Below, one piece after another: positions 26,363 to 36,445 of a DNA stretch of 64,000 bases. The position numbers and the translations under genes were made by a program. Location of the stretch: the NCBI RefSeq assembly GCF_002844575.1, contig NZ_PIQO01000004.1:62001-126000 (forward strand), in the 5' to 3' direction. How positions within the stretch are numbered: position 1 is the first letter of the stretch; each line of letters opens with the position of its first letter. The notes under the pieces were generated by a model that was not told the DNA's origin, ran no database searches, and saw only the letters and a program-made list of their open reading frames with translations. The DNA is from Heyndrickxia camelliae (lineage in GTDB: Bacteria > Bacillota > Bacilli > Bacillales > Bacillaceae_C).

Positions 26363-27127
26363 TTGATTGATATCCATAACCATATATTGCCTATAGATGA
26401 CGGACCAACTGATTTTTTTCAATCCAGAGAAATGTTGCATAACGCAATGAATAATGGGATAACCCATGTTTTTGCCACTCCTCATCATAAAAATGGGCGA
26501 TTTCTAAATCCGAAATCGGATATTCTGTTAAAAGTACAGGAGCTAAATGCTTACTTAGTTGGTGAAAAGCTCCCGATTCACATACATCCTGGACAAGAGG
26601 TCAGAATTCATCACGATATCTTCTCCTCCATAGATAAGGGCGAAATATTGACTTTGAACGATGGGGGGAAATACTTATTACTAGAGCTACCATCCAATGA
26701 TTTCCCGCATAATACACATGAAATTATCTACGAGCTGTTATTACAAAGAATTGTTCCAATCATAGTGCATCCGGAAAGAAATAGCATCCTGCTGCACCGT
26801 CCTGAATTAATATTCGAATTAGTGCAAGAAGGAGCACTCATTCAGATAACAGCAGGTAGTATAACTGGCTCCTTCGGAAAAAAAATCCGAATATATACAG
26901 AAAAATTATTAAAACATCAATTAGTCCATTTCGTGGCATCTGATGCACATAACTGTACGAAAAGACGATTTTTACTAAATGAGGCATATAAAATCATAAC
27001 AAAAACTTTCGGTCTCCAACGAACACTAACTTTACAAACAAATACAGAAGCTCTCCTACATGGTAAACCAATCTTGACTGCACATCCTGTCCCAATAAAG
27101 AGAGGAATCAAATCTTTTATGAAATAG
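26363..27127 (+). CDS. PHP-type tyrosine phosphatase (CpsB/YwqE-like)
   Basis: A 254-residue manganese-dependent phosphatase of the CpsB/CapC family. The metal ligands are visible in MIDIHNHILP (start), FATPHHKNG near residue 38, HPGQE near 74, VHPERN near 134 and SDAHN near 193. It removes phosphate from the tyrosine cluster of the kinase upstream. GGGAGG is nine bases before TTG 26363; another TTG at 26357 is possible. B. subtilis eps lacks such a gene next to epsAB, so this resembles the Streptococcus/ywq arrangement. Confidence 0.9.
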   Translation: MIDIHNHILPIDDGPTDFFQSREMLHNAMNNGITHVFATPHHKNGRFLNPKSDILLKVQELNAYLVGEKLPIHIHPGQEVRIHHDIFSSIDKGEILTLNDGGKYLLLELPSNDFPHNTHEIIYELLLQRIVPIIVHPERNSILLHRPELIFELVQEGALIQITAGSITGSFGKKIRIYTEKLLKHQLVHFVASDAHNCTKRRFLLNEAYKIITKTFGLQRTLTLQTNTEALLHGKPILTAHPVPIKRGIKSFMK

Positions 27128-27140
27128 CTGGCAAAAAAGG

Positions 27141-28475
27141 ATGGTGTTTGTTAAGTTGAATGATTCATTAGTAGCCAATTTAAATAATGGTCGAAATACG
27201 CATGTATTTAATGTTACATTAATCATCATGGCAATATTATTGCATCAGTCACAAGTATTATTTGGAATTAATTTATCTTTTTCAGATATTTTTTGTTTTG
27301 TTCTTATTCTCATAATGATGATTAATAAGGAAGCAAGCTTACCAGTAGCACCGATGATTTTTTTTCTAATCGTATCCATAATTGTCTTATTATCTGCGGT
27401 TTTTTTTATACCATCTATTGTAATGTACAATCCTTCAGCTATATCGATAGTAAATGATTACTTAAAACTTGTTGCCATTTTTATATACTTTATCACAGGA
27501 TACAATCTTGTTAAAAAAAGGTTAGTGATAAAAACGATCAAATGGTTTTCCGTTTCTGGAATTTTAATTGGTGCATTAGGGGGCGTATTTACGCTTTTTC
27601 ATATTCATTTTTTTACTAATCTTTTATATTTCGATAGCACAAGATTCCGTGGACTGATGATTGATCCAAATTATTTTTCTGTTCTTCAAATATCTGCTTT
27701 TGTTTACTTTAGCAGATCTGAAATGAAAATGCGGTATAAAGTAGCTGCCTTTTTTCTTTTCATTTTTTCTGTACTAATATCAGGTTCTAAAACAGGTATA
27801 TTAACTTTTATTGGGTATTTAGCATTTCGTCTTTGTGAGTACATTTTTAAAAAGAGAAAAAAAATGCACGTTATAGGCGGACAATTGATAGTTGTTGGAT
27901 GTTTGCTTGTCTGCATACCTGTAGTATTAACATCTTTAGATTTTATTTTCCAGTATTTAAGTAAGGTCGTGCCTTCATTTTCAAGAATACAACTGCTCTT
28001 TACAGACTTTAGCGGAGCGTTTTCGGAAAATGGATCAGGCAGAACCGTTACTTGGGAGGTGGCTTTACGCCTTATTCAGCTTTCACCGGTAATTGGCATT
28101 GGAATTGGCACCTATTCTAATGTAGCAAATGAATTATTTTATGAGAATCATATTTCCCATAATACGTTTTTGCAATTATCTTCCGAATGGGGATTGCCTC
28201 TTGCATTTATCTTTTTTCTATATGTGCTGACCGTCCTTTGGAAGGCAACTACATCTGGTGGAAGTAACAATACAAATAGCATATTAAGAGATATCATTAT
28301 CATTCTTTTATTAGGATCATTAGCTATCTCATTAAATAATGCAAGGATACTTTGGTTAGTGTTAGGTGCGTTAGTATCTTCTTTAGAACGGAATTATTCG
28401 GTTGATAATGCGGGGGACAAAGATGTTCAAACGATTTTACCTATATATCAAAAGGAAAAGGAATATGATGTATAA
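27141..28475 (+). CDS. O-antigen ligase/polymerase-like membrane protein (Wzy)
   Basis: A 444-residue protein with about 11-12 hydrophobic helices and a large late extracellular loop containing GSGRTVTWEVALRLI near residue 296 and HNTFLQLSSEWG near 335, the pattern of the Wzy_C/O-antigen ligase family. It should polymerise lipid-linked repeat units outside the membrane. The true start may be TTG 27156, nine bases after AAGGATGGTG, which would remove five residues; 27141 is the longest frame. Overlaps the next gene. Confidence 0.82.
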   Translation: MVFVKLNDSLVANLNNGRNTHVFNVTLIIMAILLHQSQVLFGINLSFSDIFCFVLILIMMINKEASLPVAPMIFFLIVSIIVLLSAVFFIPSIVMYNPSAISIVNDYLKLVAIFIYFITGYNLVKKRLVIKTIKWFSVSGILIGALGGVFTLFHIHFFTNLLYFDSTRFRGLMIDPNYFSVLQISAFVYFSRSEMKMRYKVAAFFLFIFSVLISGSKTGILTFIGYLAFRLCEYIFKKRKKMHVIGGQLIVVGCLLVCIPVVLTSLDFIFQYLSKVVPSFSRIQLLFTDFSGAFSENGSGRTVTWEVALRLIQLSPVIGIGIGTYSNVANELFYENHISHNTFLQLSSEWGLPLAFIFFLYVLTVLWKATTSGGSNNTNSILRDIIIILLLGSLAISLNNARILWLVLGALVSSLERNYSVDNAGDKDVQTILPIYQKEKEYDV

Positions 28476-29541
28476 CTTCTATAAATATCAGAAATTTATG
28501 TCGGCAGGTATATACGCATATGATAATAGCATTAAATTCATTGCACGCAGTGATCATTACACTGCCCATAAGGCTAATCAAATTTTCCAACAAAATTATA
28601 ATCAGGTCTTTATAAGGCTTTTCATTCTATTATTACGAAAAATATTATTTAATCATAAAATTAGAATTTCCAATTTTCATCATCACCTAGATAACTTTTC
28701 AGGATCCGTCTACAGACCAGTAAGAAGTATAACGGGATATAGTGACAGCAGAATATTCGACTTTGATCATCAAAAAGTTTTAAACCTATTTGCAACAAGA
28801 AGCGACTTTTATTCCACGCTTAAAAATTATGAGTATTTCCAGGAATTCTTCCCTCTTCCTAAAATACTATCGAAGGATGAAGAAAATCTTTCCGTAATAG
28901 AGGAATTAATTCAATTTCAACAATATAGTGAGTGGGATGAACATGATAAGTGTTACATTATAGATGAAATTTTCAAAAAGTATATCCATTATTTTCATGC
29001 CTGCAAAAAACGGGAAAACGTGCTATACAATAAGCTGAGTTCTTTCCTCCCTTCTGATAGGGAATCTTATGAAATACAATGGTTCATCGATGAAATACAT
29101 CCGATGTTATTAAATATGAAGTATCCATGCTTAAAGCTGCATGGAGACCTTTGGACAGCAAATATCATGCTGATAAAGAAGGATTCTAATCAAATTTATG
29201 TTATTGATTGGGAGTATTCCAATGAATATTTATTTTTTTATGATTTTTTCAATTTAATGTGGCTTGAGGTTTATGTTAATCATAATGAATTTTACCTTAA
29301 TAAATATGTTCGTGGGGAAATGGATATTTATTTTGAAAAGATATTTGCCATATTTGATTTAACCTTTCAAAAGGAACATCGCCTCGGGTATTTATATATT
29401 TTCTTTTTGAATTTTTACAAAGAACGAGTACAGCCTTTACACAAAAGTGAAAGGCATCAATTTATTCATCGGTTCAAAAAAACAATCGCTACCATTAAGA
29501 AAGAAGGTACCGAGCCAATATATAAAATGATGAGTCAGTAG
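28465..29541 (+). CDS. aminoglycoside-phosphotransferase-fold kinase in the EPS operon
   Basis: A 358-residue protein with the catalytic loop HGDLWTANIM near residue 226 and the metal site VIDWEYS near 245, as in the APH/choline kinase fold. The front half (1-110) is basic, has no clear P-loop, and is unlike antibiotic kinases. The start at 28465 (or 28468) follows AAAAGGAAAAGG and overlaps the polymerase end. Within an EPS operon it probably phosphorylates a sugar, a lipid carrier or a choline-like substituent; the substrate is not known. Confidence 0.75.
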   Translation: MMYNFYKYQKFMSAGIYAYDNSIKFIARSDHYTAHKANQIFQQNYNQVFIRLFILLLRKILFNHKIRISNFHHHLDNFSGSVYRPVRSITGYSDSRIFDFDHQKVLNLFATRSDFYSTLKNYEYFQEFFPLPKILSKDEENLSVIEELIQFQQYSEWDEHDKCYIIDEIFKKYIHYFHACKKRENVLYNKLSSFLPSDRESYEIQWFIDEIHPMLLNMKYPCLKLHGDLWTANIMLIKKDSNQIYVIDWEYSNEYLFFYDFFNLMWLEVYVNHNEFYLNKYVRGEMDIYFEKIFAIFDLTFQKEHRLGYLYIFFLNFYKERVQPLHKSERHQFIHRFKKTIATIKKEGTEPIYKMMSQ

Positions 29542-29549
29542 GCGATACG

Positions 29550-31085
29550 ATGAAAAAAACCGTGATTATATTAATGTTCGTAACGATTATCTCCAAAATA
29601 TTAGGATTTGCAAGGGACATCACTTTATCCTATTTTTACGGAGCATCAAGTATCAGTGATATCTATTTAATCTCCTTAACCATACCAGGTATTATTTTTT
29701 CCATTGTCGGAAAGGGGATATCTGTTGGCTATATTCCCATGTATACCCGTATAGAAAACAAAAATGGAACGGAAAAAGCATCTTTATATACCAATAATCT
29801 GATTAATTTATTACTGGTTATTTCGACAATCATCTTTCTAATAGGATTTTTCTTCACTGAAACCATCGTAAAGTTGTTTGCATCTGGTTTTGAAGGAGAG
29901 ACACTTGCACTAACGATTCAATTTACAAAAATATCGCTTGCTAGTGTATATTTTACTGCTTTAATCTATGTATATTTAGCTTTCTTGCAAATTAAGGGAG
30001 CGTTTATTATTCCTGCCATCATGGGACTGCCCGCCAATATTATTACAATTGGCGCTATTTTTTTAAGTTCCTATAGCAATCTTTATGTTTTATCCATCGG
30101 AATTTTAGTATCTACTTTTTCTCAGCTCTTGCTTTTATTTATTTTCAGTTACAAAAATCAATATCGATATAAATTCATGCTAGATTATAAGGATGAAAAT
30201 ATAAGGAAAATGGCAGTTTTAGCTTTGCCTGCTATAGTTGGAACATCTGTTGCACAAGTTAATTTATTAATCGATCGTACCCTTGCATCCCAAATTACTA
30301 ACGGGGGAATAACGGCATTAGATTATGCTAATACATTAAGCGTTGTAATTATTGGAGTATTTGTACTCTCCATAAGTACCGTTCTATATCCGAATATATC
30401 AAAATTGATTGCGGAAGATAAAATAGATCACATGAAATCGATGTTTTCAAATGCCATTAATATAATCAATATTTTAGTAGTTCCAGCTGCCATAGGATGT
30501 ATGTTCTTTGCGAGGCCTATTGTGGAGTTACTTTATGGAAGAGGCCAATTTGATGCTCACGCAATAGATATGACATCCTATGCTCTGTTTTTTTATTCGA
30601 TTGGCATCATTGGTTTAAGTCACAGAGAAAATTTATCGAATGCCTTTTACGCCTTACAGGATACGAAAACACCAATGATTAATGCTGGTCTTGCAATGTC
30701 TCTAAATATTATTTTGAATCTCATTTTATCCAGAATATTGGGTATTGGCGGCATCGCATTGGCTACCAGTATTTCTACTACCTTTTGCTCTCTGTTGTTA
30801 TTAGTGAGTCTGAGGAAAAAGTTAGGAAATCTAGGTTTAAAAAAGCTTTCTATTTCTTTTATTAAGATCATCATTGCCGCTATCGTGATGGGAGGGATAA
30901 GCAAATATATTTATGATTTACTCATAACAAAAACCGGCCCTATTGTTACCTTTTGCCTTTCCGTTATGATAGGAGGATTGATTTACATAGCGATATTGTT
31001 TCTGTTGAAGGTAAGAGAAATGGACATGATTGTTTTACTATTAAAGGGAAAATTGAAGAAATCTTTTGTAAAGAAAACGGCATAA
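29550..31085 (+). CDS. MurJ/MviN-family flippase (Wzx role)
   Basis: A 511-residue membrane protein with about 14 helices. The MviN-type features are an N-terminal FVTIISKILGFARDITLSYFYG, the periplasmic RIENKNGTEKA segment and LYGRGQFDAHA near residue 327. MurJ flips lipid II; here, inside the EPS operon, it most likely exports the lipid-linked repeat unit in place of a Wzx. No typical Wzx (PST family) gene is present in the operon. It starts 8 bases after the kinase stop. Confidence 0.87.
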   Translation: MKKTVIILMFVTIISKILGFARDITLSYFYGASSISDIYLISLTIPGIIFSIVGKGISVGYIPMYTRIENKNGTEKASLYTNNLINLLLVISTIIFLIGFFFTETIVKLFASGFEGETLALTIQFTKISLASVYFTALIYVYLAFLQIKGAFIIPAIMGLPANIITIGAIFLSSYSNLYVLSIGILVSTFSQLLLLFIFSYKNQYRYKFMLDYKDENIRKMAVLALPAIVGTSVAQVNLLIDRTLASQITNGGITALDYANTLSVVIIGVFVLSISTVLYPNISKLIAEDKIDHMKSMFSNAINIINILVVPAAIGCMFFARPIVELLYGRGQFDAHAIDMTSYALFFYSIGIIGLSHRENLSNAFYALQDTKTPMINAGLAMSLNIILNLILSRILGIGGIALATSISTTFCSLLLLVSLRKKLGNLGLKKLSISFIKIIIAAIVMGGISKYIYDLLITKTGPIVTFCLSVMIGGLIYIAILFLLKVREMDMIVLLLKGKLKKSFVKKTA

Positions 31086-31115
31086 GGTATGAACTTACGG
31101 AGAGGAGGAATTTAA

Positions 31116-32315
31116 ATGAAAATCTTAATAGTTTCTACGGTCTCAGGAACCATTAATGCATTTTTAATACCGCATATTAAATGGTTAATCAAGCAAGGAA
31201 ATGAGGTTAGTGTCGCAGCTAATTATGCGGAAGATATAAATGATGAAATAGTGGAACTTGGATGTACGATTTACTCTGTTCCCTTTCAAAGAAATCCCCT
31301 CAAAATCGAAAACTTGACGGCCTTAAAAATCATAAAACAAATTGTCATGAATGGCGCCTATGAAATGGTGCATGTTCATACTCCGATTGCATCTTTCCTG
31401 ACGCGAATGGCATGCCGTAATATAAGGGGAATTACAATGGTTTACACTTCACATGGTTTTCATTTTTTTAAAGGTGCACCCAAGAAAAATTGGCTAATTT
31501 ATAATACATTAGAAAAAATAGCTGCTAGGTGGACAGATGTTTTAATTACTATGAATGATGAGGATTATGAGTATAGTAAAAAATTAACATTAAGGTCTAA
31601 ATCTTCTTACCATAAGGTCCATGGTGTTGGGATTGATTTAGACAAATATTTCCCGATAACCTTGGAGGAAAAATTAGCATTAAGGTCCGAATATCAATAT
31701 CATTCCGATGACTTTATTGTTATATATGTAGCCGAACTAAGCCACCGTAAACATCAAGATTTACTGATTAAAGCCATTTCGAGACTAACAGAAAGAATTC
31801 ATTCCATAAAGCTATTGCTTGTTGGGGATGGAGAGATGTTCAAGGACTATAAAGAGCTGGTTTCTTATTATCAATTAGAAAAAAAGGTAGAATTTTTAGG
31901 ATATCGAAAGGATATAGATAAGCTTCTAGCTTTATCGGATCTGGCTGTTTCTACTTCCAGACAGGAAGGTTTGCCGGTCAATATTATGGAGGCGATGGCT
32001 ACAGGCTTGCCGATAGTTGTCACGAATAGCAGAGGGAATCGAGATCTAATTACCGACCATTATAACGGTATTGTTGTCGGGATAGATGACGATGTTGCAT
32101 GCGCCAGTGCCATTGAAAAAATATATATGTCTAATAATATGAAAACCTATTTTTCCAAAAATAATCTCGATAGAATACAGGCTTATAGTATAGAAAGCAT
32201 ACTCTTAGAAATGGAAGAAATATATGATGATCTATTTTCCCCACATAATAAAGTGATTACGAATAAATATATTTCGCCTCAAAAAGCTTGGATAACAGGA
32301 AGGAGCAGGGAATAA
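31116..32315 (+). CDS. glycosyltransferase family 4 (EpsD-like)
   Basis: A 399-residue GT-B enzyme. The acceptor half begins MKILIVSTVSGTINAFLIPH and holds VHVHTPIASFLTRMACR near residue 86 and YTSHGFHFFKGAP near 110, as in EpsD/CapM types. The donor half has VAELSHRKHQDLLI, LLVGDGE and the EX7E region SRQEGLPVNIMEAMATGLP near residue 286. It adds a sugar to the growing lipid-linked unit on the cytoplasmic side. RBS AGAGGAGG. Its stop overlaps the next start. Confidence 0.9.
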   Translation: MKILIVSTVSGTINAFLIPHIKWLIKQGNEVSVAANYAEDINDEIVELGCTIYSVPFQRNPLKIENLTALKIIKQIVMNGAYEMVHVHTPIASFLTRMACRNIRGITMVYTSHGFHFFKGAPKKNWLIYNTLEKIAARWTDVLITMNDEDYEYSKKLTLRSKSSYHKVHGVGIDLDKYFPITLEEKLALRSEYQYHSDDFIVIYVAELSHRKHQDLLIKAISRLTERIHSIKLLLVGDGEMFKDYKELVSYYQLEKKVEFLGYRKDIDKLLALSDLAVSTSRQEGLPVNIMEAMATGLPIVVTNSRGNRDLITDHYNGIVVGIDDDVACASAIEKIYMSNNMKTYFSKNNLDRIQAYSIESILLEMEEIYDDLFSPHNKVITNKYISPQKAWITGRSRE

Positions 32316-33229
32316 TGACTAAGGATTCCTGTATTGCATATATTTTGCAAATTCATAAAAATCCTAATCAAGTAAATCAATTTATTCAACAGCTTACTGT
32401 GGATCAACATGCAGATGTATTTATTCATATTGATAGAAGGCAATATGATCAAATTCACCATACTATCATAAAGAGGCCAAATGTGAAGATCATAAAACAA
32501 AGCATTGTTTGTGAATGGGGGGATATAAGTCAGGTTGATACGACACTGTTATTATTAAAGGAAGTCTTATCTCAGAACAAAAACTACGACTTTGTTTGCT
32601 TAAGGAGCGGCCAAGACTTATTAGTGAGAAATGGCTTTTATGATTTTTTGCAAAAAAATAAAGGTAAGATATTCTTGAACTTTATCGATATCACCAATAA
32701 GAATAAAGGAGCTATGCTGCTAAACTGGCCAAAAATAACGAGGAAAAGATATACAACTTCCCACCCATTTAGGATGTACAGAAGATCCATTAAATTTTTA
32801 TTCGATAAAGGCATTAAACTCTTTCCAAATTCGAATTATTGGCCACGGGATTTTGAGCTCTATTGCGGATCTCAATGGTTTACGATTTCGTTTGAAGCAG
32901 CACAATATATTATCAGCTTTTTAGAAAACAACCAATGGTATTATCGCTATTTCGAAAAGACATATACGCCTGATGAATGGTTTTTTCATACGTTACTAAT
33001 GAATTCTCCCTTTAAATCGAACATAGTAAAAGATAATCTATTATATTTAAGAATGGGAACAAGGTTAAGCGAACGAAATTCTCCTGTTTACCTTACATCC
33101 GATGATGTAGCTTTAATAGAAGATTCGAAACAGTTCTTTGCAAGAAAGTTCGATGAATCAATTGATAAAAATGTAATTGATTATTTTGTTAACAAAATAT
33201 GTGGAGAATGTTTTATCCATTCTAAGTGA
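32315..33229 (+). CDS. core-2/I-branching-type glycosyltransferase (GT14)
   Basis: A 304-residue enzyme of the beta-1,6-N-acetylglucosaminyltransferase (Branch) family. IAYILQIHKNPNQVNQFI at the start, VFIHIDRR near 44, VCLRSGQDLLV near 97 and SQWFTISFEAA near residue 190 are typical. The ATG overlaps the preceding TAA (TAATG) and has AGGAAGGAG upstream; the longer frame from 32288 is rejected. It probably adds a GlcNAc or other side branch to the EPS. Confidence 0.87.
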   Translation: MTKDSCIAYILQIHKNPNQVNQFIQQLTVDQHADVFIHIDRRQYDQIHHTIIKRPNVKIIKQSIVCEWGDISQVDTTLLLLKEVLSQNKNYDFVCLRSGQDLLVRNGFYDFLQKNKGKIFLNFIDITNKNKGAMLLNWPKITRKRYTTSHPFRMYRRSIKFLFDKGIKLFPNSNYWPRDFELYCGSQWFTISFEAAQYIISFLENNQWYYRYFEKTYTPDEWFFHTLLMNSPFKSNIVKDNLLYLRMGTRLSERNSPVYLTSDDVALIEDSKQFFARKFDESIDKNVIDYFVNKICGECFIHSK

Positions 33230-33266
33230 ACCGTTAAATCATTTTAAGTTCAGGAGGTTAGATAGG

Positions 33267-34112
33267 ATGCTAACTTTATATTATAAAAGAAATATCTTTA
33301 AAATTTGCGAAATTTTTGGGTCAATATCTGTACATCCTAGCAATCAAAAATATGATATCAGCATTCATCAAGAGCTTTTGTTTTCTCCACTGGACAATAA
33401 AAAGAGTGGTAAATTTTCGTTTCATTTATTAATTCCAAACTACATTATTGATTTAAAACAGACGGAACAAGAGATTTATAGCGCCATTCACAAGAATACC
33501 AGATATAAAATTAATCGTGCAATGAAAAGGGATTCGTTACATTATTATGAGCTCACGAATCCAACAAATGAGGAATTAGAGAAATTCCAACTATTTTTTA
33601 ATCCATTTGCGAAAGAAAAAGGGATTCGAGTTTGTGACATGAATAAATTAAAAGCACTTCGAGACCAAAACGCCCTTATTATTTCCTATATTACAGATCA
33701 TAATGGTCAAGTCCTTTGCTATCACGTTTACCATATTGATGATTTGCAAAGTTATTTAATTTACTCCGCATCTCAACGCTTCACTCATATTAACTCTTCT
33801 ACTTCGAATTTGATAGGCAGGGCTAATAGACTCCTTCATTGGAAAGATATACAAAGCTTCAAGAGTAAAGGATGTGAATGGTATAACTTTGGTGGGAAAG
33901 TTTTAGGTAACCATGATAAAAGGGGGAAAAATGTTAATACATTTAAATTAGAATTTGGGCCAACTGTTGCATATGATGTCAGAACATTTAAAGCAAACGG
34001 ATTAATGGGAAAGATTGGTCTATTCTATTTGTTTTTTAAGTGGAGACGGAGCCCCGAATATAGATTTAGTAAACTCGTTAAGCATAAGACGAGTGCATCT
34101 ATGCTTTATTGA
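33267..34112 (+). CDS. FemAB/GNAT-like aminoacyl- or acyltransferase, first copy
   Basis: A 281-residue protein of the FemX/GNAT-6 type: an N-terminal half with TRYKINRAMKRD near residue 84 (the usual basic loop) and a C-terminal GNAT-like half with SYITDHNGQVLCYHVYHID near 135 and the WYNFGGK strand near 210. Fem proteins transfer amino acids from aminoacyl-tRNA to cell-wall precursors; related GNAT members modify glycans. AGGAGG precedes ATG 33267; the longer frame from 33177 runs inside the previous gene and is rejected. Confidence 0.75.
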   Translation: MLTLYYKRNIFKICEIFGSISVHPSNQKYDISIHQELLFSPLDNKKSGKFSFHLLIPNYIIDLKQTEQEIYSAIHKNTRYKINRAMKRDSLHYYELTNPTNEELEKFQLFFNPFAKEKGIRVCDMNKLKALRDQNALIISYITDHNGQVLCYHVYHIDDLQSYLIYSASQRFTHINSSTSNLIGRANRLLHWKDIQSFKSKGCEWYNFGGKVLGNHDKRGKNVNTFKLEFGPTVAYDVRTFKANGLMGKIGLFYLFFKWRRSPEYRFSKLVKHKTSASMLY

Positions 34113-34149
34113 ATTATTTTTTATCCATGACATAGAAAGTGGTGAATGT

Positions 34150-35403
34150 ATGAATCTATCTTTTAACCAAATCGAAAGCTTAAGCAATCAATTTGGGTCA
34201 TCCTTTTTTTTATTCGATGTAAATAAATTACATGATAATTATCAAAAACTACATACAGCGTTTAAAAAAAGATATCCAAAATTGATTATTGGCTATTCCT
34301 ATAAAACGAATTATATTCCTTATTTATGTAAGGAAATGGATAAATTGGGTGCTTATTCGGAGGTTGTTTCCAAATTAGAATATGATTTAGCAATAAAGAT
34401 TGGGGTTAATCCAAAGAGAATTATTTTTAATGGTCCAATAAAATCATTCGAGGCTATTAAAGTGGCTCTGGATAATGGAAGTTTGTTAAATATTGATTCA
34501 CTTTATGAGATAGACCATATTATAACTTATTGTATGGAGAATCCACTTCAACATGTAAAACTTGGCATAAGGGTTAATTTTGATATTTCTCAATCTAATA
34601 AAAATGTACTTCAAGAAGGCTATAAAAACAGTAGATTCGGAATCTGTGTTGCCAATGGGGATTTCGAGTATGCACTAAAAAAACTGTCACAAGTTGAAAA
34701 TATTACTGTTACTGGTCTCCATGGACATTTCTCTACAAATGAGAGGAAGGTTGAGACCTATATTACCATTACAAAAGAGTTATGTAGGATCGCTAAAAAG
34801 TATATAAAGGGAAATCTTGAATACATTGATATCGGCGGCGGGTTTTATGGGGAATTACCTCCAGAATTTGCCATCACTGCTCCCACTTTTGATGAATATG
34901 CATGCGCAATTTGCAAGGTTCTTAACAGCGAATTTCTCATCGAGGAAAAAAGGCCATTTTTAATAGTGGAGCCAGGAATATCATTAGTTGCTAATGTTTT
35001 TACTTTCATTGCAAAGGTAATGGAAACGAAAAAAATCGCTGAACAGTTTTTTGTAGTAGTAGATGGAAGTGTTCACAATATTAAGCCTACTATGCATAAA
35101 CGTAATCTCCCTATGCAAATTTTTTATAGTAAGGAGGACAATCCAGAAAACGGTCTTTTTCATATAGTTGGATATACATGTATGGAAAAGGATTACCTTG
35201 CTTACGAGGTTGCAGGCAAGCCTCCTACGCAAAATGATTATATTTTATTTGAGAACGTTGGTGCATATACCATTGTATTTAATCCTCCTTTTATTAAAGA
35301 ACGCCCTGCTGTTGTAGCATTTGATGGAAATTCGTATTTAGAAGTTCGAAAAAGGGAAACTTTAAATGAATTTTTTCATGAAAATTTATATTTGTTTTCC
35401 TAG
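34150..35403 (+). CDS. PLP-dependent decarboxylase-fold enzyme (DapDC/ODC family)
   Basis: A 418-residue alanine-racemase-fold enzyme of the Orn/DAP/Arg decarboxylase group. PLP lysine in GYSYKTNYIPYL (about residue 52), HGHFS near 195, the phosphate-binding DIGGGFYG near 229, VEPGIS near 276 and the second-subunit Cys in YTCMEKDYLA near 345 are all present, so the enzyme should be active. It is too diverged for LysA and sits in the EPS operon. It may make an amine or racemised amino acid for the polysaccharide. Start ATG 34150 behind GTGGTGA. Confidence 0.82.
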   Translation: MNLSFNQIESLSNQFGSSFFLFDVNKLHDNYQKLHTAFKKRYPKLIIGYSYKTNYIPYLCKEMDKLGAYSEVVSKLEYDLAIKIGVNPKRIIFNGPIKSFEAIKVALDNGSLLNIDSLYEIDHIITYCMENPLQHVKLGIRVNFDISQSNKNVLQEGYKNSRFGICVANGDFEYALKKLSQVENITVTGLHGHFSTNERKVETYITITKELCRIAKKYIKGNLEYIDIGGGFYGELPPEFAITAPTFDEYACAICKVLNSEFLIEEKRPFLIVEPGISLVANVFTFIAKVMETKKIAEQFFVVVDGSVHNIKPTMHKRNLPMQIFYSKEDNPENGLFHIVGYTCMEKDYLAYEVAGKPPTQNDYILFENVGAYTIVFNPPFIKERPAVVAFDGNSYLEVRKRETLNEFFHENLYLFS

Positions 35404-35416
35404 AGGAGGGGATTGA

Positions 35417-36400
35417 ATGAATATTTTAATTAGCAGTGCCGGCAGACGAGTTAAATTAATGCAGTATTTTAAGGAAGAGCTCCATCGTATTGGGGGAAAA
35501 TTGATTGCTGTTGATTGCGATGCAACAGCACCGGCTTTTTCCTTTGCGGATTACGCTGAAACTGTTCCGCAAATTACTCATCCTGATTATATAAAGACAC
35601 TTTTAGACATCTGTAAGAAACATCATGTACATGCTATATTAAGTCTCATCGATCCAGAATTAAGCATTTTAGCCAATCATAAAACGCAGTTTTTTAACGA
35701 AAATATAAAAATCATTGTATCTAATAAAGAGGTTGTAGATCTTTGTCTCGACAAATATCGTACCTTTCAATTTTTAAAAAATCATGCTTTACCTTTTGTA
35801 CCTACCTATATTAAAAAGGATGAAATTGTAGAAGAATTACAAAATCACAAACTTGCGTTCCCATTAATTAGTAAACCTAGATATGGAAGTGCTAGTCTTG
35901 GAATGACAGTTATTCAATCGCTTAAGGAATTGGAAACACTTTGGTTAGATAACAATAGTCATGTGATCCAACCTTTCATTAGTGGTGAAGAATATGGAAT
36001 AGATGGATATATTGATTTTGTAAGTTCTCAAACCACTAACCTTTTTTGTAAACGCAAATTAAAAATGAGGGCAGGCGAAACAGATAAATCTATCTCTGTG
36101 TTGGATGAAGAGCTCAGCAAATTGATAGCAAAAGTAATCCAACATTTAAAACCTATTGGTCCCATTGATATTGACTGTTTTAAAACAGATAAAGGATACC
36201 TCGTATCAGAAATAAATCCGCGATTTGGAGGAGGATATCCGCATGCCCATGAAATGGGACATAATTTTGTGAAAAATATTATAAACAATTTATTGGGAAA
36301 ACCGAATAAGGTGATGGCGTCCACCTATTCAGAAGGGGCCGTCATGATAAAATTTGATGATATTATGGTTCTTCCATCAATAGTCAACATTTCACAATAG
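35417..36400 (+). CDS. ATP-grasp ligase (carbamoyl-phosphate-synthase-like)
   Basis: A 327-residue ATP-grasp enzyme. The pre-ATP-grasp domain begins MNILISSAGRRVKLMQYF; the ATP lid has ISKPRYGSASLGM near residue 152, and the metal site is EINPRFGGGYPHAHEMG near 265. Enzymes of this fold join a carboxylate to an amine through an acyl phosphate, commonly forming an amide with an amino acid. It lies 13 bases after the PLP enzyme and is preceded by AGAGGAGGGGA. A joint role in attaching the product of the PLP enzyme is inference. Confidence 0.82.
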   Translation: MNILISSAGRRVKLMQYFKEELHRIGGKLIAVDCDATAPAFSFADYAETVPQITHPDYIKTLLDICKKHHVHAILSLIDPELSILANHKTQFFNENIKIIVSNKEVVDLCLDKYRTFQFLKNHALPFVPTYIKKDEIVEELQNHKLAFPLISKPRYGSASLGMTVIQSLKELETLWLDNNSHVIQPFISGEEYGIDGYIDFVSSQTTNLFCKRKLKMRAGETDKSISVLDEELSKLIAKVIQHLKPIGPIDIDCFKTDKGYLVSEINPRFGGGYPHAHEMGHNFVKNIINNLLGKPNKVMASTYSEGAVMIKFDDIMVLPSIVNISQ

Positions 36401-36445
36401 GAAATTATTTTTTGAAAAGAACGGTTGATGGGGAGTGAATACTGC

